From: Hymenolepis diminuta
Taxonomy: Eukaryota > Platyhelminthes > Cestoda > Cyclophyllidea > Hymenolepididae
Length of the DNA stretch: 64,000 bases
NCBI GenBank assembly: GCA_900708905.1
Contig: CAADRB010000048.1
Span: 207,925-271,924, forward strand
Reading direction: 5' to 3'
Under the pieces are notes generated by a model that had not been told where the DNA came from, made no database searches, and saw only the letters and a list, made by a program, of their open reading frames with translations. Position 1 is the stretch's first letter. Every line of letters begins with the position of its first letter. Below, in pieces: positions 38,758 through 52,221 of the stretch. Both the position numbers and the translations under genes were made by a program.

Positions 38758-40109
38758 TACAGAAGTGCGTAGAGCATCTGGGGACACCTTGAGCACTTTT
38801 AGAAAAACAGAAGTTGCAATTGGTACTGAGTGAAACTTACAATTTCTTATTAAAAAACAAACAGAATAAAAAAGTGGATTTTATTCTATATATTTTCCTT
38901 CGTCTTCTGTAATTGACTCAAATCGACTGCAAGCTTTCATCAAATCAGATGGCTTTCATCGATGTCCTCCATTGCTCGGTTATTGCTCCCATCAGAGTGG
39001 AGGATTTGGTGTTATGGGAGTGCTTATTAACTTCCTTTTCTATCACGCCCCGATCGACACAGCTCCACATATAATAATCCAAAGGAGTAAGGTCTGGTGA
39101 GCTAGGAAATCGCCATAAGTTTGAAGTAACATGATAATAAAAATTCACGACCATTCAGTCCTAGCTTTTGAGAGCTTTATAGGATAGAGACGAATCTTGT
39201 TGGAAGACGTAGGGACTTCCTCCATTGTCTGCGCTGTTTATCCAAGCGGCTTAACAACAATGGTTTGAAGAGTCCCCACATAGACATCTGCATTTACATA
39301 TGCATCTACTCTCAGGTCCTGTGGAAAAATTGAGGAGTCATCATGTGCCTCTCCCTCACTGCTCCTCATAAAACCGAAAACAATCATTGTTGGTGGAAAT
39401 TTCGTGCGCATGCATAACAGTTGGAACTTCAATGGAGTCCATCCACACATAGCCAGCCACCTATCCTTTCTTTGATTGACATTTCCATCCTGATGGAGAT
39501 TTGTTAGTTGCAGAAAAACCAAAGACACCTCTCTTTTTCTGGATGTTTCAATTTCTATAAGAGTCCATTTGCACAAATTAAGCAATTCTCTTGAATTTTT
39601 ATTGTCCACACAAACTGGTGACCACGCCTAACAATGGATGAGATTTATATCCCAGATCTTGATGGACAACATTCCTTATATATTGTTGTTCATTTAGACA
39701 CTTGAAGACGTTTGGCAAGATGTCGTGCATTGACTTTCCAGGATTTTCGTCCATCCATTCCATGCCATGCACTCTTCTCACAAACTCACGTGTTCTGAGT
39801 GAGTGAGTCAGCAGAGCGTTGAAAATGCTCTTTTCTCTTCCTCGTGGCGGCCAATTCCTCTCCATTGTTTTCATTCCTCGACTCCTGTCTAACTTTGAAA
39901 GTGAAAGATCTGGTGACTTGTAGAAATCTTCAAACTTATAAATCACTGTCCTTCGCCATTAGCAACCATATTACAACGTGCCTGTTCATTTCATTAGTTA
40001 TAGTAGTATCGAGTATGAGATCTTCTGATACAACAAATGCATTAATTATTATCTGACTTGTTTAAATCACAAAAATGTAAGTGGCCACAGACACCCTACA
40101 TCCTCTGTA
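38758..40109 (-). mobile_element. Tc1/mariner-type transposon, 1352 bp, with both ends
   Basis: Left end TACAGAAGTGCGTAGAGCAT and, reverse-complemented, right end TACAGAGGATGTAGGGTGTC are imperfect terminal inverted repeats. Each is bordered by a TA (38756-38757 and 40110-40111), the usual target duplication. The length is typical of a complete element. It contains the transposase pseudogene described separately. Confidence 0.8.
38881..39952 (-). pseudogene. Broken mariner-like transposase
   Basis: On the minus strand, in order: DENPGKSMHDILPN and VVHQDLGYKSHPLL (N-terminal DNA-binding part), then NVNQRKDRWLA, MRTKFPPTMIVFGF and FPQDLRVDAYVNADVY (catalytic core). These are followed by WRFPSSPDLTPLDYYMWSCV with the last catalytic Asp region intact, HSHNTKSSTL, and a C-terminus CSRFESITEDEGKYIE before TAA at 38881. 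This is the mariner-like lineage whose proteins carry SPDLNPLDYYVW and NKHPHNTK. Several frameshifts separate the segments, so no full-length protein is encoded. Sequence and ends are better preserved than in the mariner at 36.7 kb, implying a later insertion. Confidence 0.85.
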
Positions 40110-40386
40110 TATTTTTAACTTCTACCTTTCATATCTTATTTTGTAAAATCTAACCTACTTTAATTGAAAATTTGTTAATATCACCCTTCAAGTTCTTGAA
40201 ATAATGTTTCCAAAATCCATATAAAATAGAAGAGACACAATTTCCGAAACTAGCATTCTAGCAATCAGTTCAAGCTCTGATTTGAAATTTTTTGAACTTC
40301 AAAGTACCAAAAAATCAATATAAAAGAAGAAATATGACCTCAGAGTGAGATGGTTTACTACGTTGCATTATGACTGATAATTAGGG

Positions 40387-40397
40387 NNNNNNNNNNN
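40387..40397. other. Assembly gap (11 N)
   Basis: Run of unknown bases that truncates the candidate minus-strand exon at 40398-40477. Confidence 0.95.
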
Positions 40398-40771
40398 GCA
40401 ATGTTGAGATCAAAACCATTGATCATTTCGACACTCCTCCTATAGTTTTTACTGATGAAGTACAGAAATTCTGCATCCTGTTGAATTAGATTATTAGGTA
40501 AATTCGTAAGGTGAATTCGTAAAGTTGTCATTTTCTTTCCGTCGATTATTTTGATTATCTTATTAATCAAGGGGACAGCAACGAGCATCCTTACCAACTC
40601 AAATTTTGAAAATATTGGCGAGAGGAAAAATTGAGTGAATGTACTATTTAGATAAATGGTACAACTGCGAGTGGCGAGGTGGAGGTCACCAGATCTTCCT
40701 AAAACCTCATCATCCAGTGTACTCAAAATTTTGTCAAAGGCCGGAACTTCTTCATTAAAGAATAACGTCTT
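40398..40771 (-). other. Two candidate coding exons, minus strand
   Basis: Exon 40771-40595 (59 codons, acceptor ACACGTAG, donor GTAAGG) reads ...NEEVPAFDKILSTLDDEVLG... LATRSCTIYLNSTF ...FSKFEL. A second exon from 40477 (acceptor TTCAACAG) reads DAEFLYFISKNYRRSVEMIN and runs into the gap at 40397. Both are phase 0 and the 117-nt intron between them is also open, so it could be read through. They may belong to the same locus as the signal-peptide exon at 41050, since no frame break other than missing splice evidence excludes it. No family recognised. Confidence 0.35.
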
Positions 40772-40815
40772 CTACGTGTTGGTGCATAATGAAACCAGTA
40801 TCCAGAAGTTTGATC

Positions 40816-41050
40816 TCATAGATGAGATCTTTCGAAATATTCTTGTTCATTTTCATTGCTTGCTTTTGTTGTCACAAAGTTTCGGGCATTCCGAAATTCT
40901 GAAAAATAGTCCTGATGATCACTGCTTTCAATAATTCGAGCAAGACTTTCATCGACTATGTTGCGATATTTTAAAAAACTGATGTAAGAATGTTTGTGGA
41001 CACAACAGGCAGAAAATAAAAGCGAAGACGTGAAGACTTATTGTGAACAT
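40816..41050 (-). CDS. Candidate small secreted protein, first exon(s)
   Basis: ATG at 41050 starts MFTISLHVFAFIFCLLCPQT, a textbook signal peptide, 40 nt downstream of a TATATAAA on the same strand. One splice model removes 40956-40899 (GTCGAT...TTTTTCAG). It gives a 58-residue product ending ...ARNFVTTKASNENEQEY... at 40816. The donor is poor. The reading frame one base over is also open (...YRNIVDESLARIIESSDHQ...) and joins the same downstream segment, so exon structure is uncertain. Secretion is inferred only from the hydrophobic N-terminus. Further exons may lie at 40398-40771. Confidence 0.35.
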
Positions 41051-41089
41051 CGCCTCAGATATTTAGATGAAGTCAGTTATCTGCGTCTG

Positions 41090-41097
41090 TTTATATA
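41090..41097 (-). promoter_or_regulatory. TATA box of the candidate secreted-protein gene
   Basis: TATATAAA, 40 nt upstream of the ATG at 41050, would place transcription start about 10 to 15 nt before the codon. Confidence 0.4.
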
Positions 41098-43001
41098 CTC
41101 GAATGGTTCATGTCATTTGAGATCATTTCTCCATTCTACCTGTCATTTAGTGGGGAGCCACTAAAAGCGTAGAACTAACACAAATCAAGAGTTAGGATCA
41201 TACATTGGAACACATTTTTGAGGAGTGTACGAGAAATTTCAATTTTAAGTTCAATTCATTACGTACTTGACTTATAAATTATTTTTAAATATTTGGTTAA
41301 TTGCGGGTTTTTTATTCAGTCTATTAAAAAAACTAATTTGTTATTGATACACAGATTTTCAGGCCACATTTGGGATCAAAAGTACGTTCGGTCAAAATCT
41401 GGGCAAAGCCGCCTGAAACATTCGTCGCGCCTGTTCAGCTTTGCAGTGCGCCAACTTTTGTTTATTGCAAGAGTGGCGGTAAAAATCAAAAGCTGTTCAA
41501 AACACAGCCTGGTGGATGATGCTGGACCTGCAGAGTGGACGACAAATGAGTATTAAAGTGCTGATAGGAGAGTTCTTTTGAGAAACCTCACCTCACAATC
41601 ACAGAGGCGTAGACCTAATCTCTGGGCAATTAACAAAAGTGAGGAAATTTAAGGTTTTTCATACAAAGATCTGCCAACTGGGCAACTCAGTTCGAGTGTG
41701 AAGAGATGTTTGGTGAGAAAGAGGGTGTGGTTCGGATGCAGAATCCCGGTAAGAAATCTATCCCACGCTTATTAGAACACCAACCACAAATAAATGGTGC
41801 GAGAAAAAGGCAGTACTCTGCATTTCTTGATAACGGAGAAGGGTGTGTAATGGCTTTAATACCTACCTTTGGTTAATATTTTTGAAACTGATTGGATGAA
41901 ATCTCTTTAATCGGGTCTTAAATAAGAGTGGCAAGATCTGACGTGTAAGAAGAAAGCCAAGAAATTATTACAACTCAACAGTTCTTTAAAAGTGCAGTAA
42001 AATATTGAAAACAAACCTCCTATAGTCAGTAGATGTCTATCAACACCTGGCGATTAGAAATGACTGACTGGCCATAAGATCTCCACTACAGTGTCCACAG
42101 GCGGCCCCACTATGTGTTTGCGTGTTTGCACATAGATACCTGAACAAGTGTTGATCATCACGCTGAGACACGGAAGACGAGACATGACTGACGTCTAACG
42201 GCGGAATATTTTGTATATAAACCTAATTTACTAATTAATAAATTGGGATGACTTGTCTGCCACCTCCGAACTGATCCGGCGACATGGGTGACTTGACTTA
42301 TTCCATCTATTCGATCGATGTGACCCGTTAGACCTGACCTTATTACAAAACCATATTTACAAAGTAAATTTATTTTAAAATTGAGTAAAGAATGTTGAGT
42401 TCTGCTCATCCCATCGACCTCACTTATATCAGAGAGAAAAGGATGACTTTAAAACATTATTACAATTTTACCAACTAAACCTTTTAATTTTGGAAAAAAA
42501 AGATACTTTGAGAAATTTATTTTCACTTTTGCAACCGAGTTTATTTCCAAAAATATACGAGTGTATCATTATGCAACTATGCGATTAAGAGACATTAAGA
42601 GGCAGCCTGTATTTACATCCATTTTAACTTCAAGAAGATGAAAGAAAAATCGCATTTTGCGCAATACAGATTTTTATGGAGACATTTAATTTTCCATATT
42701 CAGTAAGATGCCCTGGAAAATTGCCTTTGACCTTATTTTACAACTTTTGCCCTGGACCGAAGTGGACGAATTTGAGAGTATCAGTTTGGCATGCCTGAAA
42801 GTCTTGTGGCTTCAGTAATTACCTCATCAGATTGACTTGTTGGAGTTAGATAACAACCAACGGTTTGCAGCTAACAAATTACGACAACCAATTCGTAGCT
42901 GTTTGAGTAAGAGCTAACAACAATTGTGAAGCAGAGTACCAAGAGTTGAGTAGACCAAAAATGTATTCAAGGAAGCCACCACGAGTAACAGAGAGAAGCG
43001 A

Positions 43002-43017
43002 AGAGAGAGAGAGAGAG
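43002..43017. repeat. (GA)8 microsatellite
   Basis: Short uninterrupted GA run inside a purine-rich stretch. Confidence 0.85.
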
Positions 43018-43927
43018 CAACGTGCTGAGGAGCCCGTAACTGACAAGCGTGTGCTGTTGTTGTACAGAACACAAGGCTGGCTTCATATGAGTCACTTGGG
43101 TAAGGCCAGGCCAGAGCATGAGCGCGGATGGGCCTTTTGAGCGAAGCGAGACGGTATTAGAAAAGAGACGAAATCGATGGGCGCGTTTAGACATGTCAGA
43201 GAAGGGTTATGCATCATGAAAATGCATATAGAGTTATCCTTCAGCCTCCTCCCTGCCTTGAGGTACGAAAATGCGACACAAATTTCTGACTGTGAATTGG
43301 TCCTAGTGCAACTGTCCTGTTCAAGACAAATATCTCACTNTTCGTGAGGCCGTTGGAAGTAGGTGAAGAAACCGGAGGAATTTGACGGCAAGCATAGTGG
43401 ATGGTCATTTTTAATCCTTCGAGGGTCTGAGAAACGCACATTCCTTCCGCTACGGGTAAGTGGTAAGTGATATTGGTTATTCTGTTTCCTTGACTGGAGG
43501 GTTCGGATGAAACACTGGAGAAGTGTTTTCAGTTAAGCGATTGTCAAGGTAGGCGGGTTTTACGCGATCGATAGGATCAACAGATTCTCTGACAGATGGA
43601 GTTATGCGTCATAGTGGCATAGGAGACGTCACTCCAACTTCGTGGATTGAAAAACTGAGATATTATCGTTGAGGATGCGAATGAAAGGTAATTCTGGAAA
43701 ATGCGTAGAGATTTATCCTTCAAACTGTTGGTCGAACAGATAGGAACATCAGAGAGTATCACCCTTCGTAATTAACTTAGCAGATAAAGGTGGTATTTAA
43801 AATTTTAATATTTATTTATTATTTATAATTTGGCATATAACATTTACCTAATTCAGTGGAAAGTAAGAAATGACTTCTATTTTGCCACATAAAGCCGCAA
43901 AATATGCATTCAAAATGAAATTGAAAA

Positions 43928-43953
43928 TTAATTAAATTAATTAATTAATTAAG
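43928..43953. repeat. TTAA/AATT tandem tract
   Basis: Low-complexity ATTAATTAA repeat, 26 nt, largely self-complementary. Confidence 0.8.
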
Positions 43954-46900
43954 TGTTGCAACATAAAATAGTGTTACCTAATAAATAATAATTCGTTTCC
44001 TTAATAATATTCCATAAAGACGCAATTTAAACCGGAATTTATGTGTGAAGTTAATGCTGTCAAAATGTAATAATTGACACACATTTCTCTAAAAATGAAG
44101 TCGCTAAATGACCTTAAATTCGAATTTGTTTAAATGCTATTTCCAGGGCGGTTAAGGATTGGTCTGTTTTCGTGAACAAAAATTTGTTGCTAACTGTCAT
44201 TTCTATTGATAATGGAAATCCAGATCAACTTTTTTGTGAACGGATCATTAGGCTGGAACATAATCCAGATACTTTTCTGCAACCGATTCAAAAGTGATGA
44301 TCACGGCATCATTTGTACTTATCAAATAAATAAACATTTCTCTTCCCCACGACATTTGAATTTACAGTAATTTTTAATGAATAAAGTTAATATAATCATT
44401 AGAGAAAGTTGTCCCGCACATATTTTTACTGGTATAAGGTTTGTGAAATGTAAGAGGAGATGACTGCCCCGACTCAAAGTACAAATGCTCAAATCACAAT
44501 GGCGGCAATTAGGATAAAGCAAGTTTGGCGGCTATTTACATACCCTAATAACAACAAACAAATGTCATTTCCTTTCTATTTTTAGAGAAAAGCAAATATA
44601 TTTTAATTTATGAAAATGTCTTTTACCTGGAAGTTAAAAAATATTTCACTAACTCACGCTATTTGAGAATGAAAAGTGATGGGTAAATTATTTTATTCTT
44701 TGTACAAACGGGGTGCCACGTATTAGTTGAATTGGGAGTAATTATTTTCAAAAATTTACAATTTTTTTTAAATCAAGGGAAAGAAATTATTGATATAATA
44801 CATAACGAATTTGAAGGCATGGAAAATTACATTTTATTTAATATTATATTAGATCACTTATGATCACTGTAATTTTTTCAAAATGACAATGATAAAGTGT
44901 CCTCATTGGTGCTTTTGAAAAATGATAGAAAAATTATTTTTTTCTTGGAATGCAAACACCGCCTGTCATCCGCCTCTCTATTGATCGTTTTGAAGCATAA
45001 TTTTATTCACATTATTACAAAAGGCAGTTGACCACATGAAACACAAAATTCGATTTCACTGACAGTAAAATTGTAAATTTTTTTTAAGATTAAAAGTGAA
45101 TTAGATTTTATGCGCTATATATTTTATGGTGAGCTCAAATGAGCACATTGGGATCACAATAATAAATGTCTTATCTCGAGCAAATAGAAAGTAACCCCAC
45201 CGACTTAACCCTATTTGTTGTCTTACCGAAGTACACGACTTGTTACCTTATCTTTGTTGCCTGTTCCAACTGGTTATCCATTCCTTCCTAAACCCCAACT
45301 CACCAATGACATCTAGTTGAGATTTTTATGCTTTTCCCGACTTGTTTATCATTAAACAATGTTTAAACCTTTTACATTTTTGAATACCATATAATTGTTT
45401 ACATTTTGTTTCTAAATCTTCTCTCCTGGCATACCATTTTTTGATAGCTATTACAAATTATTGATTCTTTAAAAACTTCAAGGTCGAAAGTGAGCACGAT
45501 AGAGATATATTTAATTCAATCAAAAATCGATTATCCCCTGTTTCTACAACTCTGAACATTTCCTTTTTTGAACATAATCAAGTCTCCCATTTACTAAAAC
45601 TTTAAGAGTCTGCTTGAAAATTGTCCCATTTGGAGTATTAATGCTCACTTCAATGGAGAGTCAAGAGGCAGAGTGACAATTAGTAATAATTTTGTTCAAG
45701 TAAATTTAAAAAGATATTTAGTTATTCCTCTCTATTCACTTAGTTCTCAGTAATATTTTGAAATTTGTAATGCATATTTTATTGATAGCTCTTAACTCAT
45801 TATATAATGCAACGTCTTGCCGGTTGGCACTTCATCTCTTACCTCGGTCCCAGTGGAGAAAACGGGAGTCAACTTGGTCAAAAGTTTAAATCTGAGTTTC
45901 TCTTCTCTTTTGAGTCCCTAATTTATGAATAACTTATGAAAATGTTTGAAAATATGGCGATGTCTCCATTTAACTGGAATACTTAGATAAATGTTAAGAA
46001 AAATATTCAGACAGTGTTAAGATAAATGTTAGATCTTTAAAACTCCATCGCACAGTTCATTCAAACAAAAAGAATTCATGCGCGTAATTCAAAATAAGCA
46101 GGTCAATGTCGATTAGAGAAATGTTGAGGTCTAGATTGAAGGAGGAATAATCACTGGTGACCGCAAATTCTCAAATCTCCGAATCTAGCTTAGTAGGACG
46201 TTGAAGTGGAAACTGCATTGAAGAGGTTTACGATTGTATTCCCTACTTCTTAAATGAATATTTTACCCACCGGCATCTCTACAGAATAGTTAAAGTATGA
46301 ATCAAGTGTAATAACACATTTTGTGCATTAATTTTCTTGAGCTCAACCGGAGTTAATGGGAAATATTTAATTATTCTCCATTTTGAATAGAAGCAACGGA
46401 ATTTACCTACCCACATTTTCAAAATGTTCACCACAATTGTAATTGTTTTATATTACTGAAAAAAGGTTGATGAGGTAATTCAGGGGATGATCCACGAAAT
46501 ATTGTGCAACCGGAATCCAAAGCATGGAATAAAGTAAATCTCCTTAACACCCTGACATTGCTCACAGCATCTTCTTGATCTCCTCCAGTTTATCACCTTT
46601 TGGATTTCCGATTAACCGATTTCATTTGCTTATGAAAGTAAAAAAAAATGAAAATTTTCTCCATTACTGTAGGCACTAATAATGTTTATATTAAATTTAA
46701 GTAAATAAATAAATGAATAAAAATTTTTCAGCTCTTAATAATTGCACCGATCAGACTGTAAGGATAGTGCAATATGAAAAAATTAAGGTGTGAAAATTAA
46801 AACTTTATAACATTTTTCACTTTAGAAGCCTACCTCTCTCTAGTAATTACAGAGATGAGTGACTGGATTCGAAAGCTGGTTGAATGCCATTCATTTCACA

Positions 46901-48079
46901 AAGCCATGTATAAGAGTGCGAGACCGTCAGTCAAGTTAATTCTTACACCCTTTGGTAGTAGCTTAATTGACGAAACGCATAGTGGTAATGAGGTCAGAGG
47001 TCAGTAAAAGTCATCCAGTGATGCTAATGGTCACTCGTGCTTCTTTTCAGTGCAACCTCAGCATACCTTTAAGCCAGACCGGGTTAATACTTCCCTGGCA
47101 AGTTGAAATTTAAAATTATGATATATTAATTAATCATACTGATATTTCACTTTATTAGGCACAATTAAATAAATATTTTAAAAATTTAATTCGTCATATT
47201 TGAAATCAGGTTTGGGTTTTGATCACTTTGTGTTTTTTCAGGGCAGTATTAATAACAGCTGTTCGGAAAGGTAAATAAAAGGCCAGAAGTATCTGAAGAT
47301 AACTTCCCAAATGAGTTAAATATATCCCCGTTGGTAAACAAATCTAAGATTATTGGGGCTAAATATTAATTTTTGAAAATAAGACAAGTTGATTAAATGT
47401 ACCTTACTTTGGAACGAGTAATCAAGTAGCACCTCGAAAAATTGGCAAAGTCATTTATTTATAAATGAGTTTGCTTTTGATTTAGCTCATTTATGAAAAT
47501 TTTATTTGCGGTGATAAGAAAAATTCATCAGATTTCTACAATATGCTAAAAAAACCCAATCCAAGTGAGTCCCAGTGGCCTCTGTTGTGTTACAGCGATC
47601 CATGTCTTCAAGTGGTTAACTAATCATCGAATTGGTTAACCGGCCAGTAAGATCTCCCTACTTTGAATGTGAAATCACACAATAAACCCGGGGAGTAGAT
47701 AATGAAACTTAAATCTCAGAACATTAGTGCGTGAACTTGCGGATTTCAACAAAAAAACATTAAATTTACTATCTAAATCCCTAGACAGCATCTTGTAAAA
47801 TTCTTTTGATGCTCTACGTATATTGCTTTCCTCTACTCGATCCCTCGACCTAGAGCAAATTGAAACGCTCTACCATTCTCTCTATGTAGATGTCTTTTAG
47901 GAGAATAAAGTTTAACATAATGGATAGAATAAAGTATCACATTCAACTGACGTTTTCCCTTAAATTAGGTCTATACGGTTTCTATATACTTGTAGCTAAA
48001 ATATAATATGCGTAAAGTTGTTATTATTATTCGAAGAATTAATGACAAGCGTGTGAAACGAATGCTTAGAAGCCTAGAT

Positions 48080-48305
48080 GTACAGTGGTGGTGGTGCAGT
48101 GGTCACGTGCCCGTCTGCGAAGTCACAGGTCATAGGTTATAGGTTTGATGCCCATCAGGAATATCCCCAGTAAATGGAATGGATATTAAAGAGGATAGCA
48201 AAATTCGGATTCCCCACTAGAGAGACTCATTGGTACTATCCCTAACTCAAGCTGGGCTTTGACGAACCGTTCTTCTAAATAGATTTGGAGATAATAAATA
48301 TTATA
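48080..48305 (+). mobile_element. SINE-like element, plus strand
   Basis: Best-preserved head of the family: GGTGGTGCAGTGGTCACGTG, CCCGTCTGCGAAGTCACAGG, then GGTTTGATGCCC as B box (about 48141). The tail has AAATTCGGATTCCCCACTAG, GAGACTCATTGGTACTATC, CTAACTCAAGCTGGGC and AGATTTGGAGATAATAAATA. Blocks correspond to those of the 3.1- and 11.9-kb copies. Confidence 0.7.
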
Positions 48306-49879
48306 AGCTTAGACGTTACACAAACATTCTACTTATTATGTTTCAATTAAACAATATTTAATCAGAATTATTTAAACAGTCATTGAATGTGCAGTATCAA
48401 TTCCAACAAGTTACAAAAATTCTTTTATCCCGGTAGGCACTGCACCATCCAAATGCAAATACAGTGGGTCTGATTTTCTTTCCACCTTATTCCGCTTTAT
48501 AATTCTTAATTAACTTCAAAATAACAGAGGTATATAACCTGATATGGGCATGGAGCCTAGTTAATAGGGTCATAATAGCATACCCATTTTTTTAAACCAA
48601 ATGACTCGGAAAAAGGGTGTGTAGCTTTCAAATATTAGTAACCTGAAGAAAGAGATCTGCAGAAATTGAAGCCACTTGATGCATTTGATTAAAGCTCTCC
48701 GAATTTTAAGTTGGGAGCGTCGTTGTGGGTCAAGTAAGATCGAAGAAAGTTGTTTGACTTAAAATTATCGGGGCTATTTACTAGCTCCCTGCACTGCCAA
48801 AACTTTTCTCAGTTCTAGCTTTTGATCAGAATTCTGATGTGCCCCTCCTGACTGTAAAGTGCTCAAAATCGAAGGTAGAGGTGGCAGAGCATGTTTCAAA
48901 AGAAGGTACATTAGCAAACCTCTAAGTTTATTAAGTATAGTTACAGTAAACTGCCAATAATAGCAGTTTGAGCAGAAGAACTGGCCTTCAATAGCTTATT
49001 TATACAGCAAAGTGTACATCAACACTTTCAAGTTGATATTTAAAGTAAACACTGACGCCTGGAATACTGGAATATATTGTTCATACCCAACCAAATTGTA
49101 TCTAATTGTATATTATATATGCATAATCAGTCTCCTCACAGATCATTCCTTCTCATCCCCTTGAGAATGAAAGATTAAACATTATTTCATAATTTTTCAA
49201 AATAAATCTCTCGTAAAAATTTTGGCAACTTTTTTTCGAAATGAAATAGCGCGGGGCAAAAATAAAAAGAATTTACCAGTGAGTTAAACGTAATTATTCA
49301 AAAAGTTCATAAGTTATTAATTATTTTAAATTAATTTCTTATTTAAGTGAAATTTTATTTCACTGTTATTTTTATCCACTGAATTGCGTGATAAATTATA
49401 TATAATGGAAGTTCATTTCAACACCGGTCTATTAGTGTATTAAAATTCGTGACCTTAATCTCCGAATTGCTCTCAGAGACTTTATTTGAGTACTCCGAAA
49501 TTTAAAATAGGCATAAATATTCTTCTGTATGATAGTTTCCTCAACGGTAGTTATTGTTACAGTTAAACCAGTGATCATTTATTACGGATAGCCTGATCTC
49601 TAATTATAATATTACTGCTTAATTGTGCCAAGAGACACTTTAATATTATTCGTAAAGTAATCTGCAATTTCCCACCAGGAAATGTGAAACTTGTCCTTCT
49701 CACATGGCTTGAGCTTACCTCATTAAAACACGTCTAGGTCACCATCTAGGTCCTCAGGATATATGTCAATGAAGCATAACTCTCATAGATGTTGTAAATT
49801 TGAGTGGGTGATAATTTCGACTTATATACTCAGGCAAATCTCGTCTTAGTTATTTTCTGTCTGAACAGCTTCTCTCTGA
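48306..49879. other. No gene seen
   Basis: A/T-rich DNA between two SINE-like copies. GATGGTGCAGTGCCTACCGG on the minus strand near 48430-48455 may be a truncated head of the same family. Confidence 0.45.
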
Positions 49880-50095
49880 CTTAAACTTCCCAACCCCATA
49901 AGAGGAAGTGTTTAATACATCCGGTTTAAGTAGAGGAAAGTTATTTTGGGGTCCCCTTTACCTTATGAGAAACGCACACTCCACCATTCTTTTTGTTGAC
50001 CAAACTCAACCGATACAGCTGGCCATTCATAACACTGGGTGTAAACCGATCGGACAAGCACGGTAACCAATGCACCATCAGCTTCATAGTTTGAT
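49880..50095 (-). mobile_element. SINE-like element, minus strand
   Basis: On the minus strand: GATGGTGCATTGGTTACCGT then GCTTGTCCGATCGGTTTACA (head and B-box position), later GAGTTTGGTCAAC. The tail is TTAAACACTTCCTCTTATG then GGGTTGGGAAGTTTAAG, the same tail as the 58.7- and 6.9-kb copies. Head spacing is shortened. Confidence 0.6.
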
Positions 50096-50532
50096 GTTTT
50101 AATTACACCAAATATTTTACTCTCACTTTTAATTAGAGGCATAAATTAACGGTATTAGACAATTCATTTTTCCCGCTTCGTAATTGCTCCTATTTATTCC
50201 ATTTAACACGAATTCACTGGATGAAATAAAATTTCAAATTCTATCCAGCTAGTTGCGGACAAATATTTATGATTTAAAATTATACTTCCAAACGCACTTA
50301 GACTTCTAAAAACCTAATTGTTTGAACAGTAATTCTGTGAGGAGAGGGCAAAAGGTATGAGATTTCACTCCAAATTCAATTATATTTAAGCATACACCTG
50401 CGATTGCTGAATTATTTCAGGATATCATTATGGAATCCGTGACTTAGAATTCTTACGACAGTACTTGGTGACCTTCGTGTTGACCTGAGCCTGTTCATCC
50501 ATAGTGCTTTTGTACTCAAACCTTAAGTCTCC

Positions 50533-50605
50533 GGATGTGCGGATTACTGGTTACACTGCTGAACACTTAAGCGTCTGGAGGTTCAATTTCTGGGTAAAGG
50601 ATAGT
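50533..50605 (+). mobile_element. tRNA-like fragment, possible SINE head
   Basis: GGATGTGCGGATTACTGG (A-box-like) and GGAGGTTCAATTTCTGGG (B-box-like) are spaced about as in a tRNA, but the arms do not pair well enough to call a tRNA gene. No family tail follows. Confidence 0.3.
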
Positions 50606-52221
50606 TTAATACTCGCCTTATTTTAATAAGCTAACACATTTTCTCACAGATAGGCAGAAGCCAATTATTTTGTAAAACCATTTACTTGATGAGATCTTTA
50701 AAATACCCTCTTAAATTGGCTTGTTTTAATCAAAATGCAGGGTTATAATTTTCCAAGCCCGGGTAGATTAACTGGATATTAGAAACCCCAAACTGTTTGA
50801 AAATTACATATTACACTCCCACCTAACATCAAATATTTAAATTTCTCTATCAGCTTTCAACTTTTTACTCTAATTACCACATTAAATATAATTTTTTACT
50901 ATAATTACAATATAAAGATCAGAAGATCGTACCACAATTTCTCACATTGTGAGTAAATTTGTTTGTTAAACTCAAATTCCCTCGTATCTTATATGTTTAT
51001 TTAAATATGGTTTCACAATTGGTCCTAATGGGTTACTCTTTCCTGAAACCACTCCCATTCAACGGTTATCTTTGAAGTTGCCTTTTAAAACAATTTGAAG
51101 GGGAGGCTATTTGAAATTCGTATAAAAAGTATGCGTTTGACGGAGAATTGCGGAGCCTTTATGGTATCATACAATGCAGGCAACCAGTTGCATTTTCATG
51201 CCTCCTTCTTTCAAAAATAGTAATTTGACCGTTCATTCTTCGACATAAAGATGTCCATCTCCTGAAAAGCTCTTTTAAAATTTCATGTTGATTTATTTTC
51301 GTGATATTCTTCTATTATGTTGTGAGTAATAATTTGATTTCGTTTCATAATCCGAGGAAAAACTTTGCTGGTTCATGTTGAAAATTTCACTCTTTTAAAC
51401 TCGTATAGTGAAATATTCTTGTTCTCCTCAATTTTTACTGGTTAGTTTGAACCCCTACCGCGGAGAGAAGACAAAGCGTAGATAAGATTCACATTATCCT
51501 GCTGTATAAAGGGTTCCATATTAAATGAATTAGTATAATATTCATTGTCGAAGCAATAAAAATACATCGTAAAGTTATTTAAAACTTTATTTACATAATG
51601 AACACCAATTAACGCGAGATTTTTTCAAACTGACTCACCTTGTGTAATGTTTTGTGTAAATATTTATAAATCCGATAAAAAATATATTTGTGAGTAAATA
51701 CTCTGAAACCTTTTTCCTAAGTTCTACTTCAAAGCATAGATAAATTATTTTTAAATGAAACCCGAGCTTACAATAATTGCAGGAAAAATAACAAAAATTC
51801 ATGCTACAAATTATATTTATATGAAAAAAAATAGCTAAAAAATATCAAATTTTAAAACAATAAACTTATCAAAGAAAATTTAATCAAATTTGGTATTGAA
51901 TAATAATCTTATTTTTATTAAAATTTAAACTTAGAATTAACATTTTATTTTTAAATAAGAGTGAAATAGGAATATTAAAAATAATCTTATTAATTTCGCT
52001 TAAGTACTTTGATTTAAATTTGTTGAATAAATATTTCAAACGTTTGAATTAAATTAAACTTGCGCTTTCATTTCCAACTTATCTTAAATTGATGGAATTG
52101 AAAAGACGCTACTCACAAATAGACAGATTTATAAGTAGTAGGTACACTGTTCACACGAGTCACATACAGACAATATAAGGGGTGGGAGAAGAGGAATGTT
52201 GGTGTCCATCTATTCCTCTGT
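50606..52221. other. No gene seen
   Basis: Very A/T-rich, notably 51700-52080, with no supported coding or RNA feature. Confidence 0.5.

Larger units (their letters stand above)
41098..48079. other. No gene seen; short repeats
   Basis: Seven kilobases without a supported gene. Contains a GA microsatellite (43002), a TTAA-rich tract (43928), one ambiguous base (43340) and G/C-richer DNA at 42050-43780. In that part, similar words recur: AAAATGCATATAGAGTTATC near 43218 and AAAATGCGTAGAGATTTATC near 43698. The latter suggests an old unrecognised repeat. Open frames at 41293-41556, 42158-42409 and 42946-43140 match nothing I know. Confidence 0.45.
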